This document shows, piece after piece, positions 7,327-15,956 of a DNA stretch of 54,266 nt. Position numbers and translations under genes: made by a program. Location of the stretch: assembly GCA_016930075.1 (NCBI GenBank), contig JAFGHS010000115.1:1-54266 (forward strand), read 5' to 3'. The DNA comes from Deltaproteobacteria bacterium. GTDB lineage: Bacteria > Desulfobacterota > Syntrophia > Syntrophales > JAFGHS01. The notes beneath the pieces are model-generated. The model made no database searches. It worked only from the letters and a program-made list of their open reading frames with translations, and was not told the origin of the DNA. Every line of letters begins with the position of its first letter. The stretch's first letter is position 1.

Positions 7327-7863
7327 ATGATTGGCGACAAGAGATCTTATCCGCGCACGACGAAAATACTGCCCTATGAGGTGCGCAGACTTCCCGAACA
7401 TGAATGTAAAGATTTGCATTGCCATGAGTCAAGGGATGCTATCGTCATCGGCAAATCCCTGCCCCTCCCCGTCAAAGATGAACAGCTGAATCTTTGGCTT
7501 CACATGCTGAACGCCAAACTGGATTACCTGATCAGCCTGACTTCTGAAAAGAAACCGGAGTCTTCGCTATATGTTGCCTTTGAACTGGTGAACATCAGCG
7601 GCAGCGGTATGAGCCTCATTACAAAAGAGGCATTCCAGACGGGAGACATGCTGGAAATAAAAATGATCCTCCAGGCCTATCCGGCAAAGATTCTCTATCT
7701 TTACGGCGAGGTTGTTCGCGTCAGCGCAAGCAGTCACACGTCTCCCATCCACATTGTGGGGTTAAAATTTATCGGCATGACCAACGACGTCAGGGATGAA
7801 ATCCTAAAACTTGAGTTAAAGAAAAAACAGGAAAAACCTGCAAAGAGAAAAAAAACACTGTAA
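7327..7863 (+). CDS. PilZ-domain protein
   Basis: This 178-residue protein has an N-terminal R-x-x-x-R (in DKRSYPR) and a later N-x-S-x-x-G (VNISGSGMSL), the two halves of the c-di-GMP-binding PilZ signature. About 85 residues separate them, far more than the usual 20-30, and include a predicted helix (LNLWLHMLNAKLDYLISL). This layout resembles atypical helix-inserted PilZ proteins that oligomerise. The C-terminus is very basic (KKKQEKPAKRKKTL). The upstream GGAG and an 11-bp gap from the PilT-like gene indicate co-expression. Whether it binds c-di-GMP or only an ATPase partner is open. Confidence 0.75.
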   Translation: MIGDKRSYPRTTKILPYEVRRLPEHECKDLHCHESRDAIVIGKSLPLPVKDEQLNLWLHMLNAKLDYLISLTSEKKPESSLYVAFELVNISGSGMSLITKEAFQTGDMLEIKMILQAYPAKILYLYGEVVRVSASSHTSPIHIVGLKFIGMTNDVRDEILKLELKKKQEKPAKRKKTL

Positions 7864-7912
7864 CAGAGCAAACGCATCACCATCATTCAAACAATTTTAT
7901 TTTGACCGGCGC

Positions 7913-8416
7913 CTATCGCCTGAACTGGCCGCCTTCTTCGTATTTTTGATACGTATCCCTATCGGGCGTATAGATCATCACGCTATGATCATCCTGCATC
8001 TTCACCGCCGTAACGGCAGAGAGGATGGAATACCATATGCCGATCGGATTTCCCCGATGATCGAAAACGGTTGATCCATACTGGAAAAGGCCGAGCAACC
8101 GCGCCCTGTCCTGCATCCGGGAAATAAGCGCCTCATAATCCGCCGGCGTCGGTTCAATCTTTTTCCACAAAGATGCGGACACCGCCTCAAGGGCATAGGT
8201 CTTCTTCAACCCCAAAAGGGCATTGGGATAGACGTCGGAGCCGCTGATATAATAATGATAATCATTTTTTATTTCATAGGTTTCAAAGCTGACGGCGGCC
8301 TTTTTGTCGGGCGTGATCCGTCCTGTGTTCTTTGCCTGCATCCCGGCGCAGCCGATCCATGAGAAAATGATGAAAAAAGACAGCAGGCGAATCAGATTTT
8401 TTAATGATTTCGACAT
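7913..8416 (-). CDS. Putative lipoprotein, unknown function
   Basis: Translation from ATG 8416 gives 167 residues, with AAAGGAGAAT 5-6 nt upstream. The longer frame to 8521 begins inside the dnaK terminator and is not used. The N-terminus is MSKSLKNLIRLLSFFIIF then SWIGCAG, a lipoprotein signal with an imperfect lipobox (W-I-G-C). The mature part has no motif I recognise; it is mixed alpha/beta, with YHYYISGSDVYPNALLGL and a Tyr-rich end. Inferred location: periplasmic face of the inner or outer membrane. It converges with the PilZ gene. Confidence 0.6.
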   Translation of the reverse strand: MSKSLKNLIRLLSFFIIFSWIGCAGMQAKNTGRITPDKKAAVSFETYEIKNDYHYYISGSDVYPNALLGLKKTYALEAVSASLWKKIEPTPADYEALISRMQDRARLLGLFQYGSTVFDHRGNPIGIWYSILSAVTAVKMQDDHSVMIYTPDRDTYQKYEEGGQFRR

Positions 8417-8480
8417 CGGTATTCTCCTTTGTTTATAGAGTTCCATGCCCTGCGCCATCAGACGGCGTATCGGGAACACC

Positions 8481-8521
8481 AATAAAAATGCCCGGAATCG
8501 CTTAATGCAAATCCCGGGCAT
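8481..8521 (-). terminator. Intrinsic terminator after dnaK
   Basis: On the minus strand an 8-bp stem ATGCCCGG/CCGGGCAT (8514-8521 and 8488-8495) is followed by TTTTTATT (8481-8488). It lies 22 bp beyond the dnaK stop. Confidence 0.75.
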
Positions 8522-8542
8522 GTATTCAAGGATAAGACGCTT

Positions 8543-10462
8543 CTACTTCACTTCTTCGAAGTCCGCGTCGACCACATCATCGTCTTTCGACCCGGCGCTC
8601 TGCTTTTGTCCTGCGTCAGGACCGGCCTGCGCATCCGGCCCGGCCTGCTGCTGGGCGGATGATTTGGCATACATGGCTTCGGCCAGTTTATGCGACGCAT
8701 TGGTCAGCTCTTCCTCCGCCTGCTTGATTTCATTGATGTCGTCGCCTTCAATGGCTTTTTTGACCCTCGCGATGGCCTGTTCAATTCTCTCCTTTTCGGC
8801 AGCGTCAACCTTGTCGCCGAATTCCTTGACGTTTTTCTCGGCGCCGTAAGCCATGGAGTCGGCCTGATTCCTCGCTTCGATCAATTCTTTTTTCTTGACG
8901 TCCTCATCGGCGTGCAGCTCCGCTTCCTTCACCAGTTTCTGAATCTCCGCATCCGTCAGACCGCTCGAAGCGGTAATCTTGATGCTCTGCTCCTTGCCGG
9001 TTCCCAGGTCTTTTGCCGATACATGAACGATACCGTTGGCGTCAATATCAAAACCCACCTCGATCTGCGGCATGCCGCGGGGCGCCGGGGGGATGCCGAC
9101 CAACTCAAACCGTCCGAGCGTCCGGTTGTCCGCCGCCATGGACCGCTCGCCCTGGAGGACATGAATGCTCACGGCAGGCTGATTATCCGCTGCCGTTGAA
9201 AAGATCTGGCTCTTCTTGGTGGGAATCGTCGTGTTCTTTTCAATCAGTTTGGTCATGACGCCGCCCAGGGTTTCGATGCCGAGAGACAGGGGCGTCACAT
9301 CGAGCAGCAGAACGTCTTTGACGTCGCCCGACAGCACGCCGCCCTGAATCGCTGCACCCACGGCCACCACTTCGTCCGGATTGACGCCCTTATGGGGCTC
9401 CTTGCCGAAGATTTCCTTGACCTTCTGCTGCACCCTCGGCATGCGCGTCATGCCGCCGACCAGGATAACCTCATCAATGTCCTTCGGGTCGAGATTGGCG
9501 TCCTTCATGGCCGTCCGGCAGGGCGGCACCATTTTCTCAATCAGGTCTTCCACCAGGGCTTCGAGCTTTGCCCTGGTGAGTTTGATATTCATGTGTTTGG
9601 GGCCTGACGCATCGGCGGTGATGAAAGGCAGATTAACATCCGTCTCCATAGCCGTGGAGAGTTCCATCTTCGCCTTTTCCGCCGCTTCCTTGATCCGCTG
9701 CAGGGCCATGCGATCTTTCCGGATATCGATGCCCTGGTCTTTTTTAAACTCCGTCGCCAGATAGTCGATGAGCCGCTGATCGAAATCCTCGCCGCCCAGA
9801 TGGGTGTCGCCGTTGGTTGATTTAACTTCAAAGACCCCGTCGCCCAACTCAAGGATGGAAATATCGAACGTCCCGCCGCCCAGGTCGAAAACGGCGATCT
9901 TTTCGTCTTTTTTCTTGTCCAGACCATAGGCCAGGGCCGCAGCCGTCGGCTCATTGATAATGCGCAGAACATTTAATCCGGCGATTTTCCCTGCGTCTTT
10001 CGTCGCCTGCCGCTGTGAATCGTTGAAGTATGCGGGAACCGTAATCACCGCATCGGTCACCTTTTCACCCAGATAGTCGTCGGCCGTCTGCTTCATCTTG
10101 GTCAGAATCATAGACGATATCTCCGCGGGACTGTAATGACGGTCCCTGATCGTCACCTGAGCATCCCCGTTTTTTGCTTCCGTTATTTTATAGGGAGCAA
10201 CGGTTTTGTCGTACTGTGCCTCTTTTGAATTATATTTTCTGCCGATAAGCCTTTTGATGGCATATACGGTATTTTCCGGATTTGTGACGGCCTGCCTTTT
10301 GGCCACCTGCCCGACAAGCCGCTCGCCGCTTTCGGTGAAGGCCACCATGGAAGGCGTCGTTCTGTTGCCTTCCTGATTGGCGATAACAACGGGATCTCCG
10401 CCTTCCATAATGGCAACGCATGAATTTGTCGTTCCTAAATCAATCCCAATAATCTTTCCCAT
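8543..10462 (-). CDS. dnaK: Chaperone protein DnaK (Hsp70)
   Basis: This 639-residue Hsp70 matches the usual length. The ATPase domain starts [20 protein letters not shown] and includes [20 protein letters not shown], the phosphate loop [16 protein letters not shown] and [14 protein letters not shown]. The linker [13 protein letters not shown] leads to the substrate-binding domain and a helical lid. A Gln/Ala/Gly-Pro-rich tail ends in [10 protein letters not shown]. It refolds proteins with GrpE and a J-protein. AAGGAGGAG precedes the ATG. grpE lies 39 bp upstream on the same strand. No CIRCE element was seen before dnaK or grpE, and dnaJ and hrcA are not in the window. Confidence 0.98.
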   Translation of the reverse strand: MGKIIGIDLGTTNSCVAIMEGGDPVVIANQEGNRTTPSMVAFTESGERLVGQVAKRQAVTNPENTVYAIKRLIGRKYNSKEAQYDKTVAPYKITEAKNGDAQVTIRDRHYSPAEISSMILTKMKQTADDYLGEKVTDAVITVPAYFNDSQRQATKDAGKIAGLNVLRIINEPTAAALAYGLDKKKDEKIAVFDLGGGTFDISILELGDGVFEVKSTNGDTHLGGEDFDQRLIDYLATEFKKDQGIDIRKDRMALQRIKEAAEKAKMELSTAMETDVNLPFITADASGPKHMNIKLTRAKLEALVEDLIEKMVPPCRTAMKDANLDPKDIDEVILVGGMTRMPRVQQKVKEIFGKEPHKGVNPDEVVAVGAAIQGGVLSGDVKDVLLLDVTPLSLGIETLGGVMTKLIEKNTTIPTKKSQIFSTAADNQPAVSIHVLQGERSMAADNRTLGRFELVGIPPAPRGMPQIEVGFDIDANGIVHVSAKDLGTGKEQSIKITASSGLTDAEIQKLVKEAELHADEDVKKKELIEARNQADSMAYGAEKNVKEFGDKVDAAEKERIEQAIARVKKAIEGDDINEIKQAEEELTNASHKLAEAMYAKSSAQQQAGPDAQAGPDAGQKQSAGSKDDDVVDADFEEVK

Positions 10463-10501
10463 TTTTTATCTCCTCCTTAGCATCTCTGATATATACTATT
10501 T

Positions 10502-11083
10502 TTAATTATACCCGTTTTCACTTCTCGTGCGCCTGTTGACGGATACTTTGGCGGGCCTCAGCAACCGGCCGTGAAGCAGGTATCCCTTTTCCAGTTCGTC
10601 CACGACCTTGTTGTGTTCATGAGCGTCGCTTTCCACCTGGAGCATGGCTTCATGGATATTCGGGTCGAAATCTTTGCCGCAGGCATCGATTTTTTCCACC
10701 CCGTGCCTCTCCAGGCAACCTAAAAGCTGTTCTCTGACCAGCGCCAGACCCTTTTTGAAGGCCTCAAAATTCTCCGACGTATCGGCATGCCCCAGGGCCC
10801 TCTCCAGCGAATCCAGATGCGGCAATATATCCCTGAGCAGTGTTTCGTTGCCGTACTTTATGGAATCTGTTTTCTCTCTTGCGGCGCGCTTGCGGTAATT
10901 GTCCAGCTCGGCAACCGCACGGACATATTTATCGTAATTGTCCGCCGCCTCTTTTTCCTTTTGCTCAAGTTTAGCCGCTAATTCCGTCATTTTTTTCTCT
11001 GTATCTTCCGTCGTCTTTTCGGAAAGTATGTCTTCAGGATTCGCCGTGTTGACTGCACGGTCTTTTGTCTGTTTCTTCCCCAT
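10502..11083 (-). CDS. grpE: Nucleotide exchange factor GrpE
   Basis: This 193-residue protein has a charged N-terminus, a long coiled coil (KMTELAAKLEQKEKEAADNY, DKYVRAVAELDNYRKRAARE), then the GrpE head with FDPNIHEAMLQVES and EKGYLLHGRLLRPAKVSV. It releases ADP from DnaK and acts as a homodimer. The head is slightly short: the ending VNRRTRSENGY replaces the usual final strand, a small deviation. It lies 39 bp upstream of dnaK and 46 bp downstream of gmhA on the same strand. Confidence 0.95.
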   Translation of the reverse strand: MGKKQTKDRAVNTANPEDILSEKTTEDTEKKMTELAAKLEQKEKEAADNYDKYVRAVAELDNYRKRAAREKTDSIKYGNETLLRDILPHLDSLERALGHADTSENFEAFKKGLALVREQLLGCLERHGVEKIDACGKDFDPNIHEAMLQVESDAHEHNKVVDELEKGYLLHGRLLRPAKVSVNRRTRSENGYN

Positions 11084-11129
11084 GACTTATAATCAAATCC
11101 CCTTTATCTATATTAAATGCCGTGCCGCT

Positions 11130-11714
11130 CTATTTCAAACCGGGCCGCTGAAAAAGCATGTAATCCACCATTTCGCATATGGCGTGGCCGATGGTGATGT
11201 GGACTTCCTGGATGCGCGGCGTCGATGTGGAGGAAACGTTCAAATGATACTGGGCAATTTTGCCGATCGTGCCTCCATCCTTCCCCGTCAGTCCCACGGT
11301 AATCATGTCCATTTTATTGGCCGTCTCCATGGCCTTAAAAACATTGGCCGATGTGCCGCTCGTGCTCAACCCCCAGGCCACATCGCCTGCCTGCCCGATC
11401 GCCCGGATCTGCTTGCTGAAGATCTCCGAAAAATCATAATCATTGCCGATGCTCGTAATGACGGATGTGTCCGTCGTTAAGGCAATGGCCGGCAGGGGCG
11501 GTCTTTCAATGACAAAACGATTGACGAATTCCGCCGCCAGATGCTGTGCGTCCGCTGCGCTGCCGCCGTTTCCAAAGAGCAGTATTTTTTTGCCTGTCTG
11601 GAGAGCCTCCGTTATCACTTCGACAACCTGCACCATCCGTGAGAGATTTTCATTGATGAAAATCTCTTTGAGCTGGCTGCTTTCCTTAAATATTTTGATA
11701 ATATAATCTTCCAT
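11130..11714 (-). CDS. gmhA: Phosphoheptose isomerase-like SIS protein (GmhA)
   Basis: From ATG 11714 the protein has 194 residues, the normal GmhA length: MEDYIIKIFKESSQLKEIF, then GKKILLFGNGGSAADAQHLA, the SIS phosphosugar site, NRFVIERPPLPAIALTTDTS, and GLSTSGTSANV. GmhA converts sedoheptulose 7-phosphate to D-glycero-D-manno-heptose 7-phosphate for the LPS inner core. The longer frame to 11867 adds 51 residues foreign to the family. DnaA initiator-associating DiaA is a paralogue, but the RPPLPAIAL segment favours GmhA. Its place directly upstream of grpE-dnaK is unusual. Confidence 0.88.
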   Translation of the reverse strand: MEDYIIKIFKESSQLKEIFINENLSRMVQVVEVITEALQTGKKILLFGNGGSAADAQHLAAEFVNRFVIERPPLPAIALTTDTSVITSIGNDYDFSEIFSKQIRAIGQAGDVAWGLSTSGTSANVFKAMETANKMDMITVGLTGKDGGTIGKIAQYHLNVSSTSTPRIQEVHITIGHAICEMVDYMLFQRPGLK

Positions 11715-12025
11715 ATTCAGGCTCAATTCACCACGGCGGACACATTCAATCGTCAAATTTCGCATAATATATTTATCGACCTGGGCCATGTCAAGGGCAG
11801 GGCATTGATTAAAGGAATAAAGGAGATGGGAGGAAACTACTGAAGTGTTGCAATGATTCATGGTCATATCGACCGTAGGGAGATACCTTTCATTCTGGCC
11901 GAAGTCGCAGAGATTTCTTACTTCGTTCGAAATGACATCAGTGGAAATCCGTTACGGTAACAGGACACTACCGCTTGCGGGATTTTTGGGACAAGACCAT
12001 CAAACATGAATCCGACCTGTGCAGG

Positions 12026-14089
12026 TCAGACAGATCCAATCCGTTTTCTGTCTTTTAATTCGCCAAGTTTGCCCTTATTCCAGCTTGCCGTTTTGCTGAA
12101 ATACTGGGAAATCCTGGCGATACCGTCCACTTCTTTCTCGCCGCATTTGACGCAATAGTCTTTGAGACCTTTTGACAGGCTGCCGCAAGCGCCGCAGGCC
12201 GTGAATTCAGGGGAAAACATGATTTGCTTTGAGGACGTCTCCCGGAAGGCCTGCTTAATCAAGTGGACAAGGTCTTGCTTTGCCGGACCGGCCTCACCAA
12301 GCCACAGATGGGTGACGGCGCCGGCATTGAAGAAGGGATGAAAACGGCCTTCCAGTTTTACCTTTTCCAAGGCAGGGATGGGGGCGGCGCAATTTGCCTG
12401 CGTGGAATTCGTGTAATAGATTTCGCCCTTCACGATACTGCCGCGGACAAACCGGCCGGCAGCGGGGGAATGATGCTTCAGGTCCAGTCTTGCGAAACGG
12501 TACGCCGTCGTTTCCGCCGGCGTCTGTTCCGGCAAAAACGTCATCCTGTGTTTTTTCGCCAATTTATCGATCCCCGTCTTGATGCGCTTCATGACGGCAA
12601 GCCCGAAGGCAGCGGCCTCATCCGATTCATGAAGCTGACGGCCCGTACAGATATGAACCAGTTCATTCATTCCCAAAATTCCCATGAGGTAAACGGCCCG
12701 ATCCATGTCGAGGTAGGGTCGTCCGTCCAGATTCATGGTCAGCATGGCAAGAGGTCCCATGGGGCCGTAAGACATTAACTTTTCGATAAAATCACGCTTC
12801 TGCCCATGGGCCGCCGCCATAAGTTCGAGGGTCTGGTCGATGAGACTGAACAACCGGTCCTTATCCCCCCCGGATTGATAGCCGAGACGGGGAAGATTGA
12901 GGGTAATGTTCTGAACGGCTGCCGCGCGCATCTGCCAGGATTTGCTTACATATTCTTGAATCGTATGCCTTCCGGCGACGCCGCTCAATGCATCCTTCAC
13001 GATGCCCGGCAAGTCCTCCCGGTCAAAGACAAAACAGGGATTGCCTTTTTCAACGGCCACATCACAGATATACTCCAGAAAAGCCTCATGATCCGGTGTA
13101 TCAAAAAAGGCGTGGGAAAGGTGCATCATGGGACGGGGAAAGGTAAACGGCTTGCCCGCTCCGTCCCCTTCACGAAAGACCTCAAAAAGCGCCCAGGCAA
13201 GCTGCCGGGCTTCACTGGTATAGTCGCTATATTTTTTACCGGTGTCAATTCCCCCCGGACCGACGGCCGGCACATCCTTGTAATGCGCCGGTGCATCCCA
13301 GTAGAGATGAATGTCCGTAAAGATGGCCTGCCCGCCGCGGGCGGCGGTCAGTTGGGAAAATTCATAGATAAGCATCTGGGCGAACTGTTTGACGGCTTCC
13401 CGGCTCATTTTCACAAGATATGGGGCAAAGGAAAAATTGACGGCGTCCCAGGCGATGGCGCCCGTGAAATGTCCCTGCAGAGCGGCCCCGAACCGGACCA
13501 TGTGGGCAAGGAGCACCTCGGCATGCCTGGCCGGTTTGGCCACCGTCAGGGAGTTGGGAAGATTCAAACCAAACTTTTTCAGGTATTCAAGGGAATGGAA
13601 GAAGCTGTAGGGCCTGTCGATATAACCGAGGCCGTGGAGGTGGATGGCGCCGGAGACATGGGCGTCCACAACAGGCTGAGAAAAGACGTCGTAAAAAGCG
13701 TACTCCCGCTTGATCCCCTCCGCCAGAAGGAGGCTGGTTCCTTCCGGGCCATGGGGGACATTGGCGTTTTCTTTATTCTGGTGGAGGATCAGTTCCCGCA
13801 CGTCATAGAGGGGGAAACCCAGCCGGGCGTGCATCCGCCGGGGCTGCTCCAGCCCCCGTTCGATAAGCTTGGCATCCACCATCTCCCGGATGAGGGACGT
13901 CGTTAAAAGCGCAATGCCCGAGGCAACGATCTGTTTTTCCACCTCAATGCTCACGGCCTGGGCCGTTGCGTCATCAATATCCGTCTCCCGGATCAGGGCA
14001 TCGACGATGCGCTGCCGGTTCCATCGGGCAACGTCTTCATCGGACGTCCGGACAAAAAGCGTGATGTCTGTTGTTTCTGCCGGCGTCAT
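12026..14089 (-). CDS. nrdD: Anaerobic (class III) ribonucleoside-triphosphate reductase
   Basis: This 687-residue enzyme reduces NTPs to dNTPs through a glycyl radical. An ATP-cone-like segment covers about residues 1-90. The core includes HLHGLGYIDRPYSFFHSLEY, QNITLNLPRLGYQSGG and IYYTNSTQANC. Near the end are two CxxC pairs of the Zn site (TACGACG, DYCVKCG). The C-terminus SWNKGKLGELKDRKRI carries the radical glycine (about Gly673) in the W-N-x-G-K context. Its start overlaps the stop of the upstream HD-domain gene by 4 bp (ATGA), so translation is coupled. No nrdG activase is visible in the window. Confidence 0.93.
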   Translation of the reverse strand: MTPAETTDITLFVRTSDEDVARWNRQRIVDALIRETDIDDATAQAVSIEVEKQIVASGIALLTTSLIREMVDAKLIERGLEQPRRMHARLGFPLYDVRELILHQNKENANVPHGPEGTSLLLAEGIKREYAFYDVFSQPVVDAHVSGAIHLHGLGYIDRPYSFFHSLEYLKKFGLNLPNSLTVAKPARHAEVLLAHMVRFGAALQGHFTGAIAWDAVNFSFAPYLVKMSREAVKQFAQMLIYEFSQLTAARGGQAIFTDIHLYWDAPAHYKDVPAVGPGGIDTGKKYSDYTSEARQLAWALFEVFREGDGAGKPFTFPRPMMHLSHAFFDTPDHEAFLEYICDVAVEKGNPCFVFDREDLPGIVKDALSGVAGRHTIQEYVSKSWQMRAAAVQNITLNLPRLGYQSGGDKDRLFSLIDQTLELMAAAHGQKRDFIEKLMSYGPMGPLAMLTMNLDGRPYLDMDRAVYLMGILGMNELVHICTGRQLHESDEAAAFGLAVMKRIKTGIDKLAKKHRMTFLPEQTPAETTAYRFARLDLKHHSPAAGRFVRGSIVKGEIYYTNSTQANCAAPIPALEKVKLEGRFHPFFNAGAVTHLWLGEAGPAKQDLVHLIKQAFRETSSKQIMFSPEFTACGACGSLSKGLKDYCVKCGEKEVDGIARISQYFSKTASWNKGKLGELKDRKRIGSV

Positions 14090-15504
14090 ATATTCGTGTC
14101 TGTCGCTTTATCAATACTGTCAAGAGTCAATTCCGCTGCCGCCGTGAGTTCGCCGTCGAGGGCATGGTTGAGTGAAAAAACCCGGAAATGAACAACCCGT
14201 GCGGGGATAAACCGGTATATGTCCATGAGCGGCTCCGGCGAGGTCGCGCCGGTGGCCGGATTGAAAATGTTGATTCTTTTTTCCGTCTCCGCCATGGGAT
14301 TGATGGGCCGCGGGTCCTGCGTGGCCATATCCACCCGGAAGGCCGCCTTCTGCATTGATTTAGGCAGGCGCCTGCGGATCAGGTCTTCATAATCGGCAGC
14401 CTGCGAAAATTTTGTCCCCCGCTGAATCTGGTCGATGGAAATCTCCGTGGAAAAAGACATCTTCCATTTGACTTCCCTTGCATAGAGCTTTTTCCATTCC
14501 CGCCCCAGTTTCTTTTTTACCGGATCAATGTCATCAGGCCACCCCTTGACATTATTAAACAGTGCCCATTCATCGAGATGCAGATAACTATCCAAAGCAT
14601 GGGTCGGATTTTCCGGGAAAAGGATATTCATCGTCTCGGCGAATATTTCCTGCAAATGGAGATCGAGGGCCCGGGTTGTCCTATGGAAATAGACATTCGT
14701 ATAGAGATTCAGCCGGGCGTTCAAAAATCGGGTCAGAGCGGATATCCCCGTCTGATGGAGCGTCAGGCCGTCCCTGGTAAAAAACGTATAGAAACGGAGC
14801 CTCGCAATGTCCACAATATCGAGGGAAAAACCCGTCATATAGGCATCCCGCTGGACGTAATCCAGGTTATCCACCGTGTAGGTGCCGGAAAAAAGCTGCC
14901 TCAAAAGCTGGAGCCATTTCGGCTGCTCCGCCTCGCGGGGGCCGGGCATTTTGATCAGATAGGCCACCTGGCGGGGGTCGAGGGCTTCGCCGTCGCGAAA
15001 AGACCCCGTCGGGCTTCTTTGGATTTTCCCGATCATCCGGCCGAGTTTCTTCACAATGATCTGCTGCCCCAGGTCTTCATGGGTGAGGCCGTACTGGTGG
15101 AGAAAATGGTCGTCGAAGAAGTGGCCGTAGGGGCCGTGCCCGATGTCGTGGAGCAGTCCGGCGATGCGGAGCAGCTCTTCCACATAATTGATGGACGGCA
15201 GATCAGGGCACACCTCGCGGAGGCTGGGATACATATGTTTGCCGAAGTCGCCGGCGATGTGCATGGTGCCCAGAGAATGCTGGAACCGCGTATGTTCGGC
15301 AGCGGGATACACCCAGCGGGCCGACTGAAGCTGATAGATTCTCCTTAACCGCTGCATCCAGGGAGAATCGATAATGTCCTTCTCCGTCTTTTCCTCCGGG
15401 AAATCCCCCGCCGGCACCGTAAAGGAAACATACTGATAAATCGGATCGGCGATAAGGGCGATCCCTTTATATATCTTTGAATATTCGGCGTTTTCTTTTT
15501 TCAT
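14086..15504 (-). CDS. HD-domain dNTP triphosphohydrolase-like protein (SAMHD1/dGTPase type)
   Basis: This 472-residue HD phosphohydrolase has the H...HD...D metal set: AEHTRFQHSLGTMHIAG (His), GLLHDIGHGPYGHFFDDH (His-Asp), VDNLDYVQRDAYMTG (Asp). IIDSPWMQRLRRIYQL near the start is the typical N-terminal helix of dNTPase/SAMHD1 relatives. These enzymes cleave dNTP to nucleoside plus triphosphate. The C-terminal 200 residues are family-specific. The 4-bp overlap with nrdD puts a predicted dNTP-degrading enzyme and a dNTP-making enzyme on one message, suggesting pool balancing (inference). Confidence 0.82.
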   Translation of the reverse strand: MKKENAEYSKIYKGIALIADPIYQYVSFTVPAGDFPEEKTEKDIIDSPWMQRLRRIYQLQSARWVYPAAEHTRFQHSLGTMHIAGDFGKHMYPSLREVCPDLPSINYVEELLRIAGLLHDIGHGPYGHFFDDHFLHQYGLTHEDLGQQIIVKKLGRMIGKIQRSPTGSFRDGEALDPRQVAYLIKMPGPREAEQPKWLQLLRQLFSGTYTVDNLDYVQRDAYMTGFSLDIVDIARLRFYTFFTRDGLTLHQTGISALTRFLNARLNLYTNVYFHRTTRALDLHLQEIFAETMNILFPENPTHALDSYLHLDEWALFNNVKGWPDDIDPVKKKLGREWKKLYAREVKWKMSFSTEISIDQIQRGTKFSQAADYEDLIRRRLPKSMQKAAFRVDMATQDPRPINPMAETEKRINIFNPATGATSPEPLMDIYRFIPARVVHFRVFSLNHALDGELTAAAELTLDSIDKATDTNI

Positions 15505-15567
15505 GGTCGGTTATGTTTATCCAATGACGCAAAAAAGGCAAGCAAATTGTTGCCATACATTAGAATT

Positions 15568-15719
15568 GACGACCTCGTAAAAAGTCGAATCCTGTCATTT
15601 CGAGGAGTCCCGCTGAAGCGGGACGACGATAAATCTTTTATGATTTCAGGATTTCTCCCCCGCAAAATGCGGGGTCGAAATGACATGAACGGTGCATTGC
15701 GACTTTTTACGAAGGCATC
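15568..15719. repeat. 152-bp palindromic repeat (MITE/REP-like), copy 2
   Basis: Same element as 1403-1555 with its core inverted: GACGACCTCGTAAAAAGTC at the left end and GACTTTTTACGAAGGCATC at the right. The cores match base by base on opposite strands except for scattered substitutions. It lies between the HD-domain gene start and a convergent region. Confidence 0.8.
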
Positions 15720-15746
15720 AAAAACGATGCAAGAAAGGGGCATTTC

Positions 15747-15956
15747 ATGAAAAGAATTCCGATGTCTGATGAGTCTTCTGGTTGCTGCCGTTTTTTAATA
15801 ACGCTTGAGATAATTTTATCGTCCTTGCTACTCAACACCCCACATAACCGGCTGGCAATGGAGCGTAGAAGAATCCAGCCCGAGTTAATACAGTGGTTGG
15901 GTGAATTTTATAATTTGATGGACGTCTCCCCTATACCCCCCGGTGTTGACATTTAG
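15747..15956 (+). CDS. Small hypothetical ORF, doubtful
   Basis: A 69-codon frame follows a plausible ribosome binding site (AAGAAAGGGG, 6 nt before ATG) and stops 1 nt before the convergent creD-like stop. The product has one weak hydrophobic stretch (FLITLEIILSSLLL) and no recognised motif. It starts right beside the repeat at 15568-15719. It could be chance or a remnant. Confidence 0.22.
   Translation: MKRIPMSDESSGCCRFLITLEIILSSLLLNTPHNRLAMERRRIQPELIQWLGEFYNLMDVSPIPPGVDI

Noticed and set aside
10463-11129. CIRCE heat-shock operator
   Set aside because: Looked for TTAGCACTC-N9-GAGTGCTAA before dnaK and grpE and did not find it.
11880-11960. Possible further repeat copy upstream of gmhA (TCGCAGAGATTTCTTACTTCGTTCGAAATGAC)
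   Set aside because: It recalls the TCGAAATGAC repeat ends but has no second arm, so I did not list it as an element.
12806-13906. 366-codon plus-strand ORF
   Set aside because: Antisense to nrdD in a GC-biased gene; its protein has no motif and nrdD is unmistakable.
14578-15348. 256-codon plus-strand ORF
   Set aside because: Antisense shadow of the HD-domain gene with no motif.
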